41,462 nt of DNA from Actinomycetota bacterium (GTDB lineage: Bacteria; Actinomycetota; Actinomycetes; Nanopelagicales; Nanopelagicaceae). Under the pieces are notes generated by a model, which saw only the letters and a list, made by a program, of their open reading frames with translations, had not been told where the DNA came from and made no database searches. Position 1 is the first letter of the stretch; each line of letters starts with the position of its first letter. The translations under genes were made by a program, and so were the position numbers. Positions 18,231-27,321 of this stretch are shown in pieces. The stretch is taken from positions 1 to 41,462 of the forward strand of contig JAPLBJ010000006.1 in NCBI GenBank assembly GCA_026392845.1, in the 5' to 3' direction.

Positions 18231-19445
18231 ATGAATAAGATTAAAGTTGCAGGCACGGTTGTTGAACTAGATGGCGATGAGATGACTCGCATTATTTGGC
18301 ACTTCATCAAAGACTCACTCATCTTGCCTTATCTCGATGTCAATCTTGAGTACTACGACTTGGGTATGGAAAATCGCGATGCGACTAACGATCAAGTAAC
18401 TATTGATTCAGCACATGCAATTCAAAAGCATGGCGTTGGCGTCAAGTGCGCAACTATCACTCCAGACGAGGCTCGCGTTGAAGAATTCGGTCTGAAAAAA
18501 ATGTGGAAATCTCCTAATGGAACTGTGCGCAATATTCTTGGTGGAGTTATTTTCCGTGAGCCAATCATTATCAAAAATGTTCCACGTCTAGTTCCACACT
18601 GGACAAAGCCAATCGTTATCGGTCGTCACGCATTTGGTGATCAGTACCGGGCGACAGATTTCCTTGTTCCAAGTGCTGGAAAGCTAACAATGACTTTCGT
18701 TCCAGAAGATGGTTCAAAGCCAATGGAGTTCAACGTCTTTGATTTCCCATCATCAGGTATTGCAATGGGTATGTATAACATCGATGCATCAATTCGCGAT
18801 TTTGCTCGTGCATCTATGAATTACGGACTTATTCGTAAATATCCTGTATTTCTTTCTACAAAGAACACAATTCTCAAAGCCTACGATGGGCGCTTCAAAG
18901 ATATCTTTGAAGATATTTATCAAGCAGAATTCAAGGCAGATTTTGAAAAAGCAGGAATTACATATGAGCACCGCTTGATTGATGACATGGTTGCAACAGC
19001 ACTTCGCTGGGAAGGTGGCTACGTCTGGGCTTGTAAGAATTACGATGGAGATGTTCAATCAGATACCGTCGCACAAGGTTATGGCTCACTCGGTCTAATG
19101 ACATCAGTTCTCATGACACCAGATGGAAAGATTGTTGAATCAGAAGCAGCCCATGGAACAGTGACACGTCACTATCGGGAACACCAAGCTGGCCGTGCAA
19201 CATCAACAAATCCAATTGCTTCAATCTTTGCCTGGACCCAAGGATTAGCACACCGTGCAAAGCTTGATAACAATGCAGCACTCGCAAAGTTCTGCTCAAC
19301 ACTTGAGAGAGTATGTATTGAAACTGTTGAGTCTGGAAAGATGACAAAAGACCTTGCAATCCTTATTTCAAAAGATGCGCCTTGGCAAAATACCCAAGAT
19401 TTCCTCGCCTCTATTGATGAAAATCTTAAGAAAGCAATGGCATAA
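18231..19445 (+). CDS. icd: Isocitrate dehydrogenase (NADP-type, homodimeric, eukaryote-like subfamily)
   Basis: Converts isocitrate to 2-oxoglutarate and CO2. The 404-residue protein starts [23 protein letters not shown], the signature of the type II IDH that includes human IDH1, not the E. coli or monomeric form. Substrate residues are in [12 protein letters not shown] and in [14 protein letters not shown]; the NADP segment is in [15 protein letters not shown], and the metal site in LIDDMVA. An AAGGAGC ribosome site lies before the ATG. It ends 15 bases before a strong terminator hairpin. Confidence 0.96.
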   Translation: MNKIKVAGTVVELDGDEMTRIIWHFIKDSLILPYLDVNLEYYDLGMENRDATNDQVTIDSAHAIQKHGVGVKCATITPDEARVEEFGLKKMWKSPNGTVRNILGGVIFREPIIIKNVPRLVPHWTKPIVIGRHAFGDQYRATDFLVPSAGKLTMTFVPEDGSKPMEFNVFDFPSSGIAMGMYNIDASIRDFARASMNYGLIRKYPVFLSTKNTILKAYDGRFKDIFEDIYQAEFKADFEKAGITYEHRLIDDMVATALRWEGGYVWACKNYDGDVQSDTVAQGYGSLGLMTSVLMTPDGKIVESEAAHGTVTRHYREHQAGRATSTNPIASIFAWTQGLAHRAKLDNNAALAKFCSTLERVCIETVESGKMTKDLAILISKDAPWQNTQDFLASIDENLKKAMA

Positions 19446-19454
19446 ATTCTCAAT

Positions 19455-19490
19455 AAAAAAATCCCCGCCAGTTACCCGGCGGGGATTTTT
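19455..19490. terminator. Bidirectional rho-independent terminator between icd and the ABC ATPase gene
   Basis: ATCCCCGCC (19461-19469) pairs perfectly with GGCGGGGAT (19478-19486) around an eight-base loop. It is flanked by six A on the left and four further T on the right, so it can end transcripts from both converging genes (icd stop at 19445, ATPase stop at 19500). Confidence 0.93.
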
Positions 19491-19499
19491 ATATTCTAA

Positions 19500-20582
19500 T
19501 TACTTAATGCGCTCTCCAGTTGTTGCGTTGAAGAGGTGAATTATTGCTGGGTTTACGCCAACAGTAATTGTTTGTCCTGGCTTTGGTGGGCTCTTTGGAT
19601 CCCAGCGAACAATTACTTGTGCGCCTTCATCAGATGCATTAGCAAACTTAACTGATGTATCAGCAGGCTTTCCGTAAACGAATGCATCAGCACCGAGCTC
19701 TTCAACAACTTCTACGAGAACGTGGAAGCCTGATGTTGCTGGTATGAAGCCTTCTGGACGAATACCAACTGTGACGGTGGCGCCAGCACTTGCAGGAACT
19801 GCAACAGCTAGATCTCCAAGCATTGCTTTTCCGCCACTGACTGGAGCATTGAGCAAGTTCATTGCTGGTGATCCAATAAATCCTGCAACGAATGCATTTA
19901 CTGGATTTTCATAAAGATTACGAGGAGTATCAACTTGCTGAAGAAGTCCATCCTTCAAAACTGCTACGCGATCACCCATGGTCATAGCTTCAACCTGGTC
20001 GTGAGTTACATAAACAGTTGTGATACCGAGGCGGCGTTGTAGCGCTGCAATTTGTGTACGAGTTGCTACGCGCAACTTCGCATCAAGGTTTGATAGTGGT
20101 TCATCCATAAGGAATACCTGTGGTTCGCGAACAATTGCGCGGCCCATAGCAACGCGCTGACGTTGTCCACCTGATAGAGCTTTTGGCTTGCGCTCTAGGT
20201 ATGGCTCAAGGTCAAGCAACTTTGCTGCTTCAAGAACACGACGACTGCGCTCTTCCTTAGGTGTTCCTGCAATTTTGAGAGCGAATCCCATGTTCTCCGC
20301 AACTGTCATATGTGGGTAAAGCGCATATGACTGGAAAACCATTGCAATGTCGCGATCTTTTGGTGCAACATTTGTTACATCACGATCGCCAATCAAGATA
20401 CGTCCGTTATCGATCTCTTCAAGTCCTGCCAACATACGAAGTGATGTTGACTTACCGCAACCTGATGGTCCAACGAGCACAAGAAATTCACCATCATTGA
20501 CAGTGAGGTTGAGCTTGTCGACTGCAGGTGCAGTTGTTCCTGGATAGATGCGTGTAGCGGCTTCGAATACAACTGATGCCAT
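19500..20582 (-). CDS. Sugar ABC transporter ATP-binding protein (MsiK/UgpC/MalK type, CUT1)
   Basis: A 360-residue ATPase that energises carbohydrate-uptake-1 importers. Walker A GPSGCGKST is at 38-46, the signature LSGGQ at 136-140, Walker B with Asp160/Glu161 in FLMDEPLSNLD, and the H-loop in VYVTHDQVEAM. After about residue 235 a C-terminal OB/TOBE-like domain with VGIRPEGF is typical of the MalK/UgpC branch. No permease or sugar-binding protein gene is adjacent, so it may be a shared ATPase like Streptomyces MsiK, serving several importers. It starts with ATG after AAGGAGAT, in a 132-base divergent promoter region with inverted repeats, and ends at the terminator shared with icd. Confidence 0.9.
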   Translation of the reverse strand: MASVVFEAATRIYPGTTAPAVDKLNLTVNDGEFLVLVGPSGCGKSTSLRMLAGLEEIDNGRILIGDRDVTNVAPKDRDIAMVFQSYALYPHMTVAENMGFALKIAGTPKEERSRRVLEAAKLLDLEPYLERKPKALSGGQRQRVAMGRAIVREPQVFLMDEPLSNLDAKLRVATRTQIAALQRRLGITTVYVTHDQVEAMTMGDRVAVLKDGLLQQVDTPRNLYENPVNAFVAGFIGSPAMNLLNAPVSGGKAMLGDLAVAVPASAGATVTVGIRPEGFIPATSGFHVLVEVVEELGADAFVYGKPADTSVKFANASDEGAQVIVRWDPKSPPKPGQTITVGVNPAIIHLFNATTGERIK

Positions 20583-20599
20583 TTTTATATCTCCTTATC

Positions 20600-20617
20600 C
20601 GGGCAGGTACGTGCCCG
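20600..20617 (-). promoter_or_regulatory. Inverted repeat in the ABC ATPase leader
   Basis: CGGGCA and TGCCCG flank GGTACG, 17 bases before the ATPase start codon on the minus strand. A second small inverted repeat, CAAGG-GGTT-CCTTG, lies at 20640-20653. Either could be an operator or an mRNA hairpin near the ribosome site. No factor can be named. Confidence 0.3.
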
Positions 20618-20699
20618 ACGGTCCGAGGATTAAGGCGTCCAAGGGGTTCCTTGAGCGTGAAGGAAGGCTAGGGCATAACACCCATAAAAGGGAAGTGCC

Positions 20700-20705
20700 T
20701 ATACT
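20700..20705 (+). promoter_or_regulatory. Possible -10 element of the CNNM/CorC gene
   Basis: TATACT lies nine bases before the ATG at 20715, and there is no Shine-Dalgarno sequence between them. The mRNA would have almost no leader, as seen with leaderless actinobacterial genes. Confidence 0.35.
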
Positions 20706-20714
20706 TGGCAAATA

Positions 20715-22010
20715 ATGGAGTCACATTCGCTGGGATCACTCGTGGGTGACCTCGCCACGGTTGCAGGGCTAATTCTCCTGGCCTCCCTCTTCGTTGCCGC
20801 TGAAATCGCACTTATCTCACTTCGAGATAGTCAGATTCGCCAACTCTCAACCCGAGGTCGACGCGGGGCACGCGTTGCACTCCTTGCCCAAAACCCAAAT
20901 CGTTTCTTAGCAGCGGCTCAAGTTGGTGTCACAGTCTGTGGTTTCCTATCTGCAGCTCTTGGCGCTGAAAAACTTGGTGGTTACATAATTCCCTGGTTGG
21001 AAGATCGTGGAGTTGGCGAAACATGGAGCACAACTATTTCTTTAGTTGGCGTGACATTAGTGATTGCATATTTCTCACTTGTATTTGGAGAACTTGTACC
21101 AAAGCGACTTGCACTATTTCGCACTGAAGAAATAGCGCTAGCATCCGCTGCAACAATTGACATTATTGCCAAATTATTTCGTCCCATTATTTGGTTACTT
21201 TCAAAATCGACAGACTTTGTTGTGCGCGCATTCGGTGTTGACCCTAAAGAACAAAGAAGTGCGATGTCTGAAGAAGAGCTACTTGATTTAGTTGCAGGAC
21301 ATGCAGCGCTCACTGATGAAGAGCGAGACATTGTTGAAGAAGTATTCAATGCATCAGAGCGCCAAGTACATGAACTTATGGTTCCTCGCACTGAAGTTGA
21401 TTTCATGGATGGCTCACTCACTGTTGCTAAAGCAATTGCGCTCGCAGTCGAGAAAGCACATTCGCGCTATCCCGTTGTGCGTGGTTCCAGTGATGAAGTA
21501 ATTGGTTTTATCCATGTGCGCGATCTACTCGACACATCCCTTGCGAATTCTGGTGGAAAGATTCAAGAACTTGTTCGCAACATCATGTACTTACCTGGAA
21601 CAAAAGGTGTTTTACCTGCGCTTACTGAAATGCGTAATCAACGCCAACATTTAGCAATCGTGCTCGATGAATACGGCGGAACTGATGGAATTGTGACTCT
21701 GGAAGATCTCGTGGAATCTCTAATCGGTGATATTCGTGATGAATATGATGAATATAAAGAGGTATTGCCTACACAATCCCAGACTGAAGATTTTGAGGTA
21801 GATGGTCTTATTTCTGTGGATGATTTGCGTGATGATTCAGGTTTAGAAATTCCTGAGGGACCATATGAAACTGCAAGTGGATTTGTAATGCATTTTCTTG
21901 GTCACATCCCTCGCGAGGGCGATGTCGCAAGTGTGAACGGTATTCGCATCACCGTACTTTCTATGGAAGGTAAGCGGGCAGGGCGTTTATTGATATCGAG
22001 AGTTATATAA
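20715..22010 (+). CDS. CNNM/CorC-family membrane protein (hemolysin-C family)
   Basis: A 431-residue protein with an N-terminal DUF21/CNNM membrane domain (about 10-150, with [20 protein letters not shown] and [13 protein letters not shown]), a CBS pair (about 200-340, including [16 protein letters not shown] and [19 protein letters not shown]) and a C-terminal CorC_HlyC transporter-associated domain (from about 350, [13 protein letters not shown]). Relatives export or regulate magnesium or cobalt; the name hemolysin is historical. The metal and direction of transport are not shown by sequence. It is divergent from the ABC ATPase and followed by trpS after 19 bases. Confidence 0.9.
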   Translation: MESHSLGSLVGDLATVAGLILLASLFVAAEIALISLRDSQIRQLSTRGRRGARVALLAQNPNRFLAAAQVGVTVCGFLSAALGAEKLGGYIIPWLEDRGVGETWSTTISLVGVTLVIAYFSLVFGELVPKRLALFRTEEIALASAATIDIIAKLFRPIIWLLSKSTDFVVRAFGVDPKEQRSAMSEEELLDLVAGHAALTDEERDIVEEVFNASERQVHELMVPRTEVDFMDGSLTVAKAIALAVEKAHSRYPVVRGSSDEVIGFIHVRDLLDTSLANSGGKIQELVRNIMYLPGTKGVLPALTEMRNQRQHLAIVLDEYGGTDGIVTLEDLVESLIGDIRDEYDEYKEVLPTQSQTEDFEVDGLISVDDLRDDSGLEIPEGPYETASGFVMHFLGHIPREGDVASVNGIRITVLSMEGKRAGRLLISRVI

Positions 22011-22029
22011 AGCATGCGAGAATCACTCT

Positions 22030-23037
22030 ATGACCGCTAAAGCCATGAAGAGAGTGCTCTCGGGAATTCAGCCGACTAGCGACTCATTCCATCTTGGAAA
22101 TTACTTAGGTGCGGTCAAGCAATGGGTTGATCTTCAAGATGGCCATGATGCTTTTTATTGCATTGTTGATTTACACGCTCTAACAATTGAGACTGATCCG
22201 GCACACTTTAGAAAACGCACATTGGCTTCAGCAGCGCAGTTATTAGCTCTTGGTATTTCACCTGAAAAATCAACTCTCTTTATTCAATCTCAAGTGCCAC
22301 AGCACAATCAATTAGGTTGGATTATGGAATGCCTCACTGGCTTTGGTGAAGCAAGCCGTATGACACAGTTCAAAGACAAGTCTTCTAAGTCTGGTTCTGA
22401 TCGCGCAGTTGTTGGACTCTTTACATATCCAATGTTGCAAGCAGCCGACATACTTTTGTATCAAGCTGATTACGTGCCAGTCGGCGAAGATCAACGTCAA
22501 CATATCGAACTTACACGCGATTTAGCGCAGCGATTCAATACTAAGTATGGACAAACCTTCCAAATCCCGGATGCTTATATTCTAAAAACTGCAGCGAAGA
22601 TAAATGATTTACAAGATGCAACCTCAAAGATGAGTAAATCTTCTGGTTCTGTTGCCGGTGTTATTGAAATCATGGATACACCAGAATCGAATGCAAAGAA
22701 GATAAAGAGTGCGACTACTGATGCTGGTAGAGAAGTGCGCTTTGATGAAAAAGAGAAGCCAGGAATTAGTAATCTACTCACCATTCATAGTGCGCTCTCT
22801 GGACAATCAATTCAGGCTATTGAAAAGGATTTTGAAGGAAAAGGCTACGGTGATTTCAAATCTGCCGTAGCTGATGTAGTTGTTGAATATTTCAGACCTA
22901 TACGTGCTCGCGCCTTAGAACTCCTTGAAGATGAGGCGAACTTGCTTTCAATTCTTCATGATGGTGCCGACAAAGCCCACGCTGTTGCATCACAAACAGT
23001 CGCGCAGACCTATGCAAATCTTGGAGTAGTGAAGTGA
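22030..23037 (+). CDS. trpS: Tryptophanyl-tRNA synthetase
   Basis: Charges tRNA-Trp. It is a class I synthetase of 335 residues, the normal length. The HIGH-like motif HLGN is at 21-24, [17 protein letters not shown] is the usual N-terminal signature, and KMSKS is at 200-204. [20 protein letters not shown] is the tryptophan/ATP site. Its last codons overlap the GTG start of the next gene by four bases (GTGA), so a periplasmic-type binding protein is translationally coupled to a housekeeping synthetase. Confidence 0.97.
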   Translation: MTAKAMKRVLSGIQPTSDSFHLGNYLGAVKQWVDLQDGHDAFYCIVDLHALTIETDPAHFRKRTLASAAQLLALGISPEKSTLFIQSQVPQHNQLGWIMECLTGFGEASRMTQFKDKSSKSGSDRAVVGLFTYPMLQAADILLYQADYVPVGEDQRQHIELTRDLAQRFNTKYGQTFQIPDAYILKTAAKINDLQDATSKMSKSSGSVAGVIEIMDTPESNAKKIKSATTDAGREVRFDEKEKPGISNLLTIHSALSGQSIQAIEKDFEGKGYGDFKSAVADVVVEYFRPIRARALELLEDEANLLSILHDGADKAHAVASQTVAQTYANLGVVK

Positions 23038-24035
23038 AGAGAGTTGGTCTCCTTTCCCTTCTTCTAGTTTTAGTTTTTCCAACACTTTCACTACCAACTC
23101 AGGCTGCAACGCTAAATCTCATTGGCATCGCTTACGACATTGGTGGACGCGGGGATAGTGGTTTCAATGATGCTGCAGGTTCTGGTGTCGACCGAGCGAT
23201 CAAAGAATTAGGCGCCAAATTTGAATCTACAGTTACTTTAGGTACTCAGGGCGATCGTGAAACACGACTGCTCTCTCTTATTGAAAAGAGTGCGAATCCG
23301 ATAATTGCAATTGGTGGTGACTATGCACCAGCAGTTGAAACACTTTCAGACAGATTTCCTAATACGCAATTCATACTTGTTGATGATGCCTCTGTTGCAC
23401 ACCTGAATGTGACATCGATTATTTTTGCTGAAACTCAAGGCGGGTATCTAGCCGGTGCTGCTGCAGCCCTTGCAAGCAAAAGTGGCAAAGTGGCGATGAT
23501 TGTCAATGAAAAGCAGAGCAAGCTTTTTTGGAATGGCTTCAATGTTGGTGTTAGAAATTCAAAAAAAGCGGTCAAAGCATCAATAGCCTTTGCAAATAAG
23601 AATTATGCCGCAACAGCAAAAGACCTAATTGAATCAGGCGTTGATGTTATTTACTTAGGTGTTCGCGGATCTTCAACAGATGTACTTGATGAAATTACAA
23701 AGTTGAACCTAGCGAAGAATCGTAAAAAAGGTATGCCTATGGCTTATCTCATTAGCGTTACCCCTGATCAATTCTTGCGTGTGACTCCGCAATCAAAAGA
23801 ATTTTTATTGGCCAGAATTGAGAAAAGAGTTGATACCGCAGTATTCAATCTTGCAAGCGCTGCTGTAAATGGTTCTCAGTACTTAGATATCATTGATCAG
23901 AGTGCTGGAATTTATGGCCATATATTTGGGATATCTGATGATGGAATCACTATCGACATTAGAAGTAAATTACTCGACCCTTTTTCCAAGCAAATTGCTC
24001 AAGCTAAGAAACAAGCATTGAAAGTAAAGGATTAG
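23034..24035 (+). CDS. BMP-family ABC substrate-binding protein (nucleoside-type), orphan copy
   Basis: A 333-residue exported binding protein of the basic membrane protein (PnrA-like) family, whose members bind nucleosides. Residues 1-25 are a signal peptide ending TQA-A. The ligand-region motif [10 protein letters not shown] (37-46) is the classic BMP pattern, and the C-terminal part has [17 protein letters not shown]. There is no Cys in the signal-peptide region, so it is not a standard lipoprotein. The start is GTG at 23034, overlapping trpS. No ATPase or permease sits directly with it; the transporter at 27322-31174 is the likely partner, perhaps with a different substrate range from the paralogue at 26166. 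It converges with ribokinase by a four-base overlap. Confidence 0.85.
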   Translation: MKRVGLLSLLLVLVFPTLSLPTQAATLNLIGIAYDIGGRGDSGFNDAAGSGVDRAIKELGAKFESTVTLGTQGDRETRLLSLIEKSANPIIAIGGDYAPAVETLSDRFPNTQFILVDDASVAHLNVTSIIFAETQGGYLAGAAAALASKSGKVAMIVNEKQSKLFWNGFNVGVRNSKKAVKASIAFANKNYAATAKDLIESGVDVIYLGVRGSSTDVLDEITKLNLAKNRKKGMPMAYLISVTPDQFLRVTPQSKEFLLARIEKRVDTAVFNLASAAVNGSQYLDIIDQSAGIYGHIFGISDDGITIDIRSKLLDPFSKQIAQAKKQALKVKD

Positions 24036-24997
24036 TTAGTAATTCCTTTGATAATTTCTTGAGCCTCTTCCTTGGAACTATAAGAGGATTGAGTGCCACG
24101 ACGGGTGACGCTCTTAGATGCACATGCACACCCAAGCTTTACTGCTAATTCTTCGCTCAATCCACTAGCTAGCCCAAATGCGAAAGCGCCAACGAACGAA
24201 TCTCCTGCACCAGTTGTATCTATCGCATTTACCTTCGGCGAAGGGATTCGAATAATGTCTCCCGTTGATGTTGTAAAAACCGCACCATGCTCTCCTAAAG
24301 TTACCAATATTCTTTTGCCTAGTTGATGCGCTAAATCTTTAATAGTCTCATCGTTATCAGGGGAGCGCTTTTGTGGATGCATTGCAGCAAATTCATGTTC
24401 GTTAGGTGCAACCCAGTCACTGGCTGCAAGTAGCTCTGCAGATAATGGAGCAAAGGGTGCTGGATTAAGAATTGTTATAATTCCTCGTGCTTGTGCAGCG
24501 CGAAATGCAGCAGCAGTTACTTCCTGTGGAATTTCTAGCTGTCCAATAACAATATCGATATCTTTTATTGATTCAATTGCATGCGTTGCTTGCGCTGGTG
24601 TCATCGCATTATTTGAACCTGGGACGCAGATGATGCGGTTAGAACCATCTTTTTCTACCCATATTGGTGCAACTCCACTCGCTCCAGCAGTGCGTGCAAC
24701 AAAAGTGGTGTTGATTCCTTGATCTTGAAAGTTTTTTAGCGTTGAATCACCAAATACATCATCACCTAAAGTGTTGACCATATATACATTGGCACCCATG
24801 CGAGCGGCCATCACAGATTGATTTGCACCTTTTCCGCCAAAACCTAAAGCAAATGAATCGCCAATAAGAGTTTCCCCACTTTCAGGGACTGTATCTATGT
24901 AGGTAATCATGTCCATCATGGTGCTACCAACTACAACAACTGTTGGGAGTTTTCTGTGCAAACTATCAACCACGACTTTAGCCTCCGAAAGACTCAT
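24032..24997 (-). CDS. rbsK: Ribokinase (PfkB family)
   Basis: Phosphorylates D-ribose to ribose-5-phosphate, using ATP. The protein (about 321 residues) begins at VVVVGSTMMDMITYIDTVPE, with the sugar-binding GFGGKGANQSVMAARMGA, the PfkB substrate strand ILNPAP and the catalytic Asp in DTTGAGDSFVGAFAFGL. The ATG at 24997 follows AAGGAA on the minus strand and is preferred to 25021. It is divergent from the LacI regulator across a LacI-type operator. In this setting it would use ribose freed by the nucleoside hydrolases. Some PfkB relatives phosphorylate nucleosides or deoxyribose, so the exact substrate is an inference. Confidence 0.85.
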   Translation of the reverse strand: MSLSEAKVVVDSLHRKLPTVVVVGSTMMDMITYIDTVPESGETLIGDSFALGFGGKGANQSVMAARMGANVYMVNTLGDDVFGDSTLKNFQDQGINTTFVARTAGASGVAPIWVEKDGSNRIICVPGSNNAMTPAQATHAIESIKDIDIVIGQLEIPQEVTAAAFRAAQARGIITILNPAPFAPLSAELLAASDWVAPNEHEFAAMHPQKRSPDNDETIKDLAHQLGKRILVTLGEHGAVFTTSTGDIIRIPSPKVNAIDTTGAGDSFVGAFAFGLASGLSEELAVKLGCACASKSVTRRGTQSSYSSKEEAQEIIKGITN

Positions 24998-25042
24998 GTG
25001 TTCCTTACGTAGACGAAACACTAGCCCAAGAGATACGCTCTC

Positions 25043-25056
25043 TGCAATCGTTTACA
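25043..25056. promoter_or_regulatory. LacI-family operator between ribokinase and the LacI gene
   Basis: TGCAATCGTTTACA fits the TGNAANCGNTTNCA pattern of LacI/GalR operators, with CG at the centre. It lies between the divergent starts at 24997 and 25091. The identical 14 bases recur at 32684-32697. The LacI protein encoded beside it is the natural ligand, implying autoregulation and control of the transporter/Qng1 operon and ribokinase. Confidence 0.7.
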
Positions 25057-25090
25057 TCAAAAATGTAAAACTCGGAGAGGAGATTCCTAA

Positions 25091-26173
25091 TTGCCTGTAG
25101 TCACAATTACTGACGTGGCAAGCCGAGTTGGCGTATCGGTTGCAACTATCTCCAGATTTCTCAGCGGTGGAAATGTTCGCGAAGAGAAGAAGATTCGTTC
25201 TGTAATTCAAGAATTGAATTATCGTCCCAACATCGCAGCAAGAAATCTAAAATCAGGTCGCAGCGCAACTGTTGCAATCATTGTTCCTGATATTTCAAAT
25301 CCATTTTTCGCAGCCCTTGTGCGTGGTGCCGAAAAAGCATCGGGTGATTCTCTGATGGCAGCAATCGTCAATACTGATTCAAATTCAGAACGAGAAATAA
25401 ATGCCCTTGCCAATCTTTACGGTCGAGTCGATGGAGCAATCTTCGTTCCGACTAAAGAGAGCGATCATAAGAATGGACTTTCCCATTTTGGCCGCCCGAT
25501 TGTCTTCGTGGATCGCTACTTGCAGAAAGAAAAGAAGTACGACACGGTTTTAGCTGACAATGCACGCGGTGCAGAGTTAGCCGTTGAGCACTTCGCCTCA
25601 GAAGGTCACACCAAGATTGCGATTATTTCTGGGCCCCTTGATTCAACACCTGGACGTCAGAGAGAAGAAGGGTTTAGAAAAGCTCTCGATAATTCAAAAA
25701 TTGGAGCAAATCCCAACTACGTAATCGTTTCAGACTTCACGCAAGCAGGTGGGTATGCAGCAATGAACCAATTATTAGATTTAGCAGAGCCACCCACCGC
25801 TGTTTTCTCTTCAAATAACCTCATGACCTATGGCGCACTCAATGCTCTCAAAGATAGAGGGGTGAGAGTTCCGAGTGATATTTCATTCATTGGCTTTGAT
25901 GATTTTGAACTTTCTACTCTCATAAGTCCAAAAATTACCGTAATCAATCGTGATGCCGAAGCTCAGGGAGCTGAAGCGATGCGAGCACTTATGTGGCGCC
26001 TCGAGAATATGGATTCAAAAATCTCGAAACACAGCGTCATCCCCGTAAATTTGATCAAACGCGAGTCAGTCACAATTCCACGCACGTGGGATTTGCAGAA
26101 CTCACATAAGGTCAAAGAACGACAGTCCCAAACGAGTGATCACTCAAATAATAAGGAGAAGGTAAATGAATAA
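25091..26173 (+). CDS. LacI-family transcriptional repressor of the nucleoside-uptake operon
   Basis: A 360-residue repressor with an N-terminal helix-turn-helix (TITDVASRVGVSVATISRFLSG, then LNYRPNIAARNLKSGRS) and a periplasmic-binding-like effector domain (IIVPDISNPFFAALVRGAE, IFVPT, DNARGAELAVEHF, SFIGFDDFELSTLISP). The start is TTG at 25091 after GGAGAGGAG. The last codons run past the effector domain with a hydrophilic tail and overlap the next gene's ATG by eight bases, so repressor and transporter are translated together. The effector is probably ribose, a nucleoside or a breakdown product; sequence does not tell which. Its likely operator is at 25043-25056. Confidence 0.9.
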   Translation: MPVVTITDVASRVGVSVATISRFLSGGNVREEKKIRSVIQELNYRPNIAARNLKSGRSATVAIIVPDISNPFFAALVRGAEKASGDSLMAAIVNTDSNSEREINALANLYGRVDGAIFVPTKESDHKNGLSHFGRPIVFVDRYLQKEKKYDTVLADNARGAELAVEHFASEGHTKIAIISGPLDSTPGRQREEGFRKALDNSKIGANPNYVIVSDFTQAGGYAAMNQLLDLAEPPTAVFSSNNLMTYGALNALKDRGVRVPSDISFIGFDDFELSTLISPKITVINRDAEAQGAEAMRALMWRLENMDSKISKHSVIPVNLIKRESVTIPRTWDLQNSHKVKERQSQTSDHSNNKEKVNE

Positions 26174-27218
26174 CCCAATAACAAAGAAGAAGGGCTTTAT
26201 CGCTGCTGCAGTTGCATCAGTTCTAGCTCTTTCTTTCATGACAGCTGTAGCTCCATCGGCTACTGCTGCAGGAGAGAAAATCACAAAGATCGGTATTGCT
26301 TACGATCTTGGTGGACGCGATATCCCTGGCTTCAACCAGTTGGCATATTTCGGTGCACGTGACTATGTCGCAAAAAATAAGGGCGTAAAGATCCAAGAGC
26401 TACAAGCTGCACTCTCTGATACAGATGCAACTCGCGCTGAGCGTCTACGTCTACTTGCAAGTGCTGGTGCAAACCCAATTATTGCTGTGGGATTCACATA
26501 TGCATCATCAGTAGCAATTGTCGGCAAGGAATTCCCAAAGGTTAAGTTTGGTGTTGTAGATGATTCAACAGTTAAGCTTCCAAACGTACTTGGAATTACA
26601 TTTGCTGAACACGAAGGTTCATACCTAGTGGGAGCAATTGCAGCCATGAAGTCAAAGTCAGGCAAAGTTGGCTTTATTGGTGGAGTTCAAACACCACTTA
26701 TCGTGAAGTTCAACGCTGGCTATGCAGCTGGTGCTAAGAAGATCAATCCAAAGGTTAAGGTTCAATCTGTTTACCTTTCAATCTTCCCTGACTTCTCTGG
26801 CTTCAACGATCCTGCAAAGGGCGAAGAATCAGCAAAGGGTATGTTTGATAACGGAGTAGATGTTGTCTTCTCAGCAGCTGGTGGTTCAGGCGCTGGTGCA
26901 CACAAGGCAGCAATCGCTAAGACAGGCGTATGGTCAATTGGTGTAGATGCTGATGAGTATTACTTCCCATCAAATGCTTCATACAATGAAGTCATCCTTA
27001 CTTCAATGCTCAAGAACGTCAACGTTGGTGTTCTAGACATGATCAATTCAATGGCTAAGGGAACTTTCAAGGCTGGCGAAAAGAACTTCAATCTATCTAA
27101 CGGCGGAATTGGTTACTCAACCGCTGGTGGAAATATTGATGCAAAGACTAAGGCGACAGTTGAGTCACTTATCAAAGATATCAAGGCAGGAAAAATTAAA
27201 GTTCCTACAAAGATGTAA
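26166..27218 (+). CDS. BMP-family ABC substrate-binding protein of the nucleoside transporter
   Basis: A 350-residue exported binding protein, the first gene of the ABC cassette. Residues 1-35 form a signal peptide (KKK, hydrophobic core, ATA-A cleavage) with no lipobox Cys. The start of the mature part is KITKIGIAYDLGGRDIPGFNQ; this differs from the usual RGDxSFN pattern of the paralogue at 23034 (IPGFN in place of DSGFN). Later it has GVDVVFSAAGGSGAGAHKAA and SIGVDADEYYF, typical of BMP ligand clefts. The ATG at 26166 has a strong AAGGAGAAG site. A stable stem-loop downstream (27258-27287) separates it from the ATPase gene and may raise its own expression. Its ligand (nucleosides, perhaps queuosine) is unproven. 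Confidence 0.88.
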   Translation: MNNPITKKKGFIAAAVASVLALSFMTAVAPSATAAGEKITKIGIAYDLGGRDIPGFNQLAYFGARDYVAKNKGVKIQELQAALSDTDATRAERLRLLASAGANPIIAVGFTYASSVAIVGKEFPKVKFGVVDDSTVKLPNVLGITFAEHEGSYLVGAIAAMKSKSGKVGFIGGVQTPLIVKFNAGYAAGAKKINPKVKVQSVYLSIFPDFSGFNDPAKGEESAKGMFDNGVDVVFSAAGGSGAGAHKAAIAKTGVWSIGVDADEYYFPSNASYNEVILTSMLKNVNVGVLDMINSMAKGTFKAGEKNFNLSNGGIGYSTAGGNIDAKTKATVESLIKDIKAGKIKVPTKM

Positions 27219-27257
27219 TTTTTGTAAAAACTTTAGTTAGCTTCAAAGATTCTTGGT

Positions 27258-27287
27258 GGAGTCGTCGATATAGATGTCGACGACTCC
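27258..27287 (+). other. Stem-loop between the binding-protein and ATPase genes
   Basis: GGAGTCGTCGA (27258-27268) pairs perfectly with TCGACGACTCC (27277-27287) around an eight-base loop: 11 base pairs, GC-rich. It lies in a 103-base gap within the operon, and no U-run follows. It may be an mRNA-stabilising or partial attenuating hairpin that gives more binding protein than transporter, a common arrangement in ABC import operons. Confidence 0.65.
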
Positions 27288-27321
27288 GCTAAGGATATTT
27301 AGATCACGAGAAAGGTAAAAA

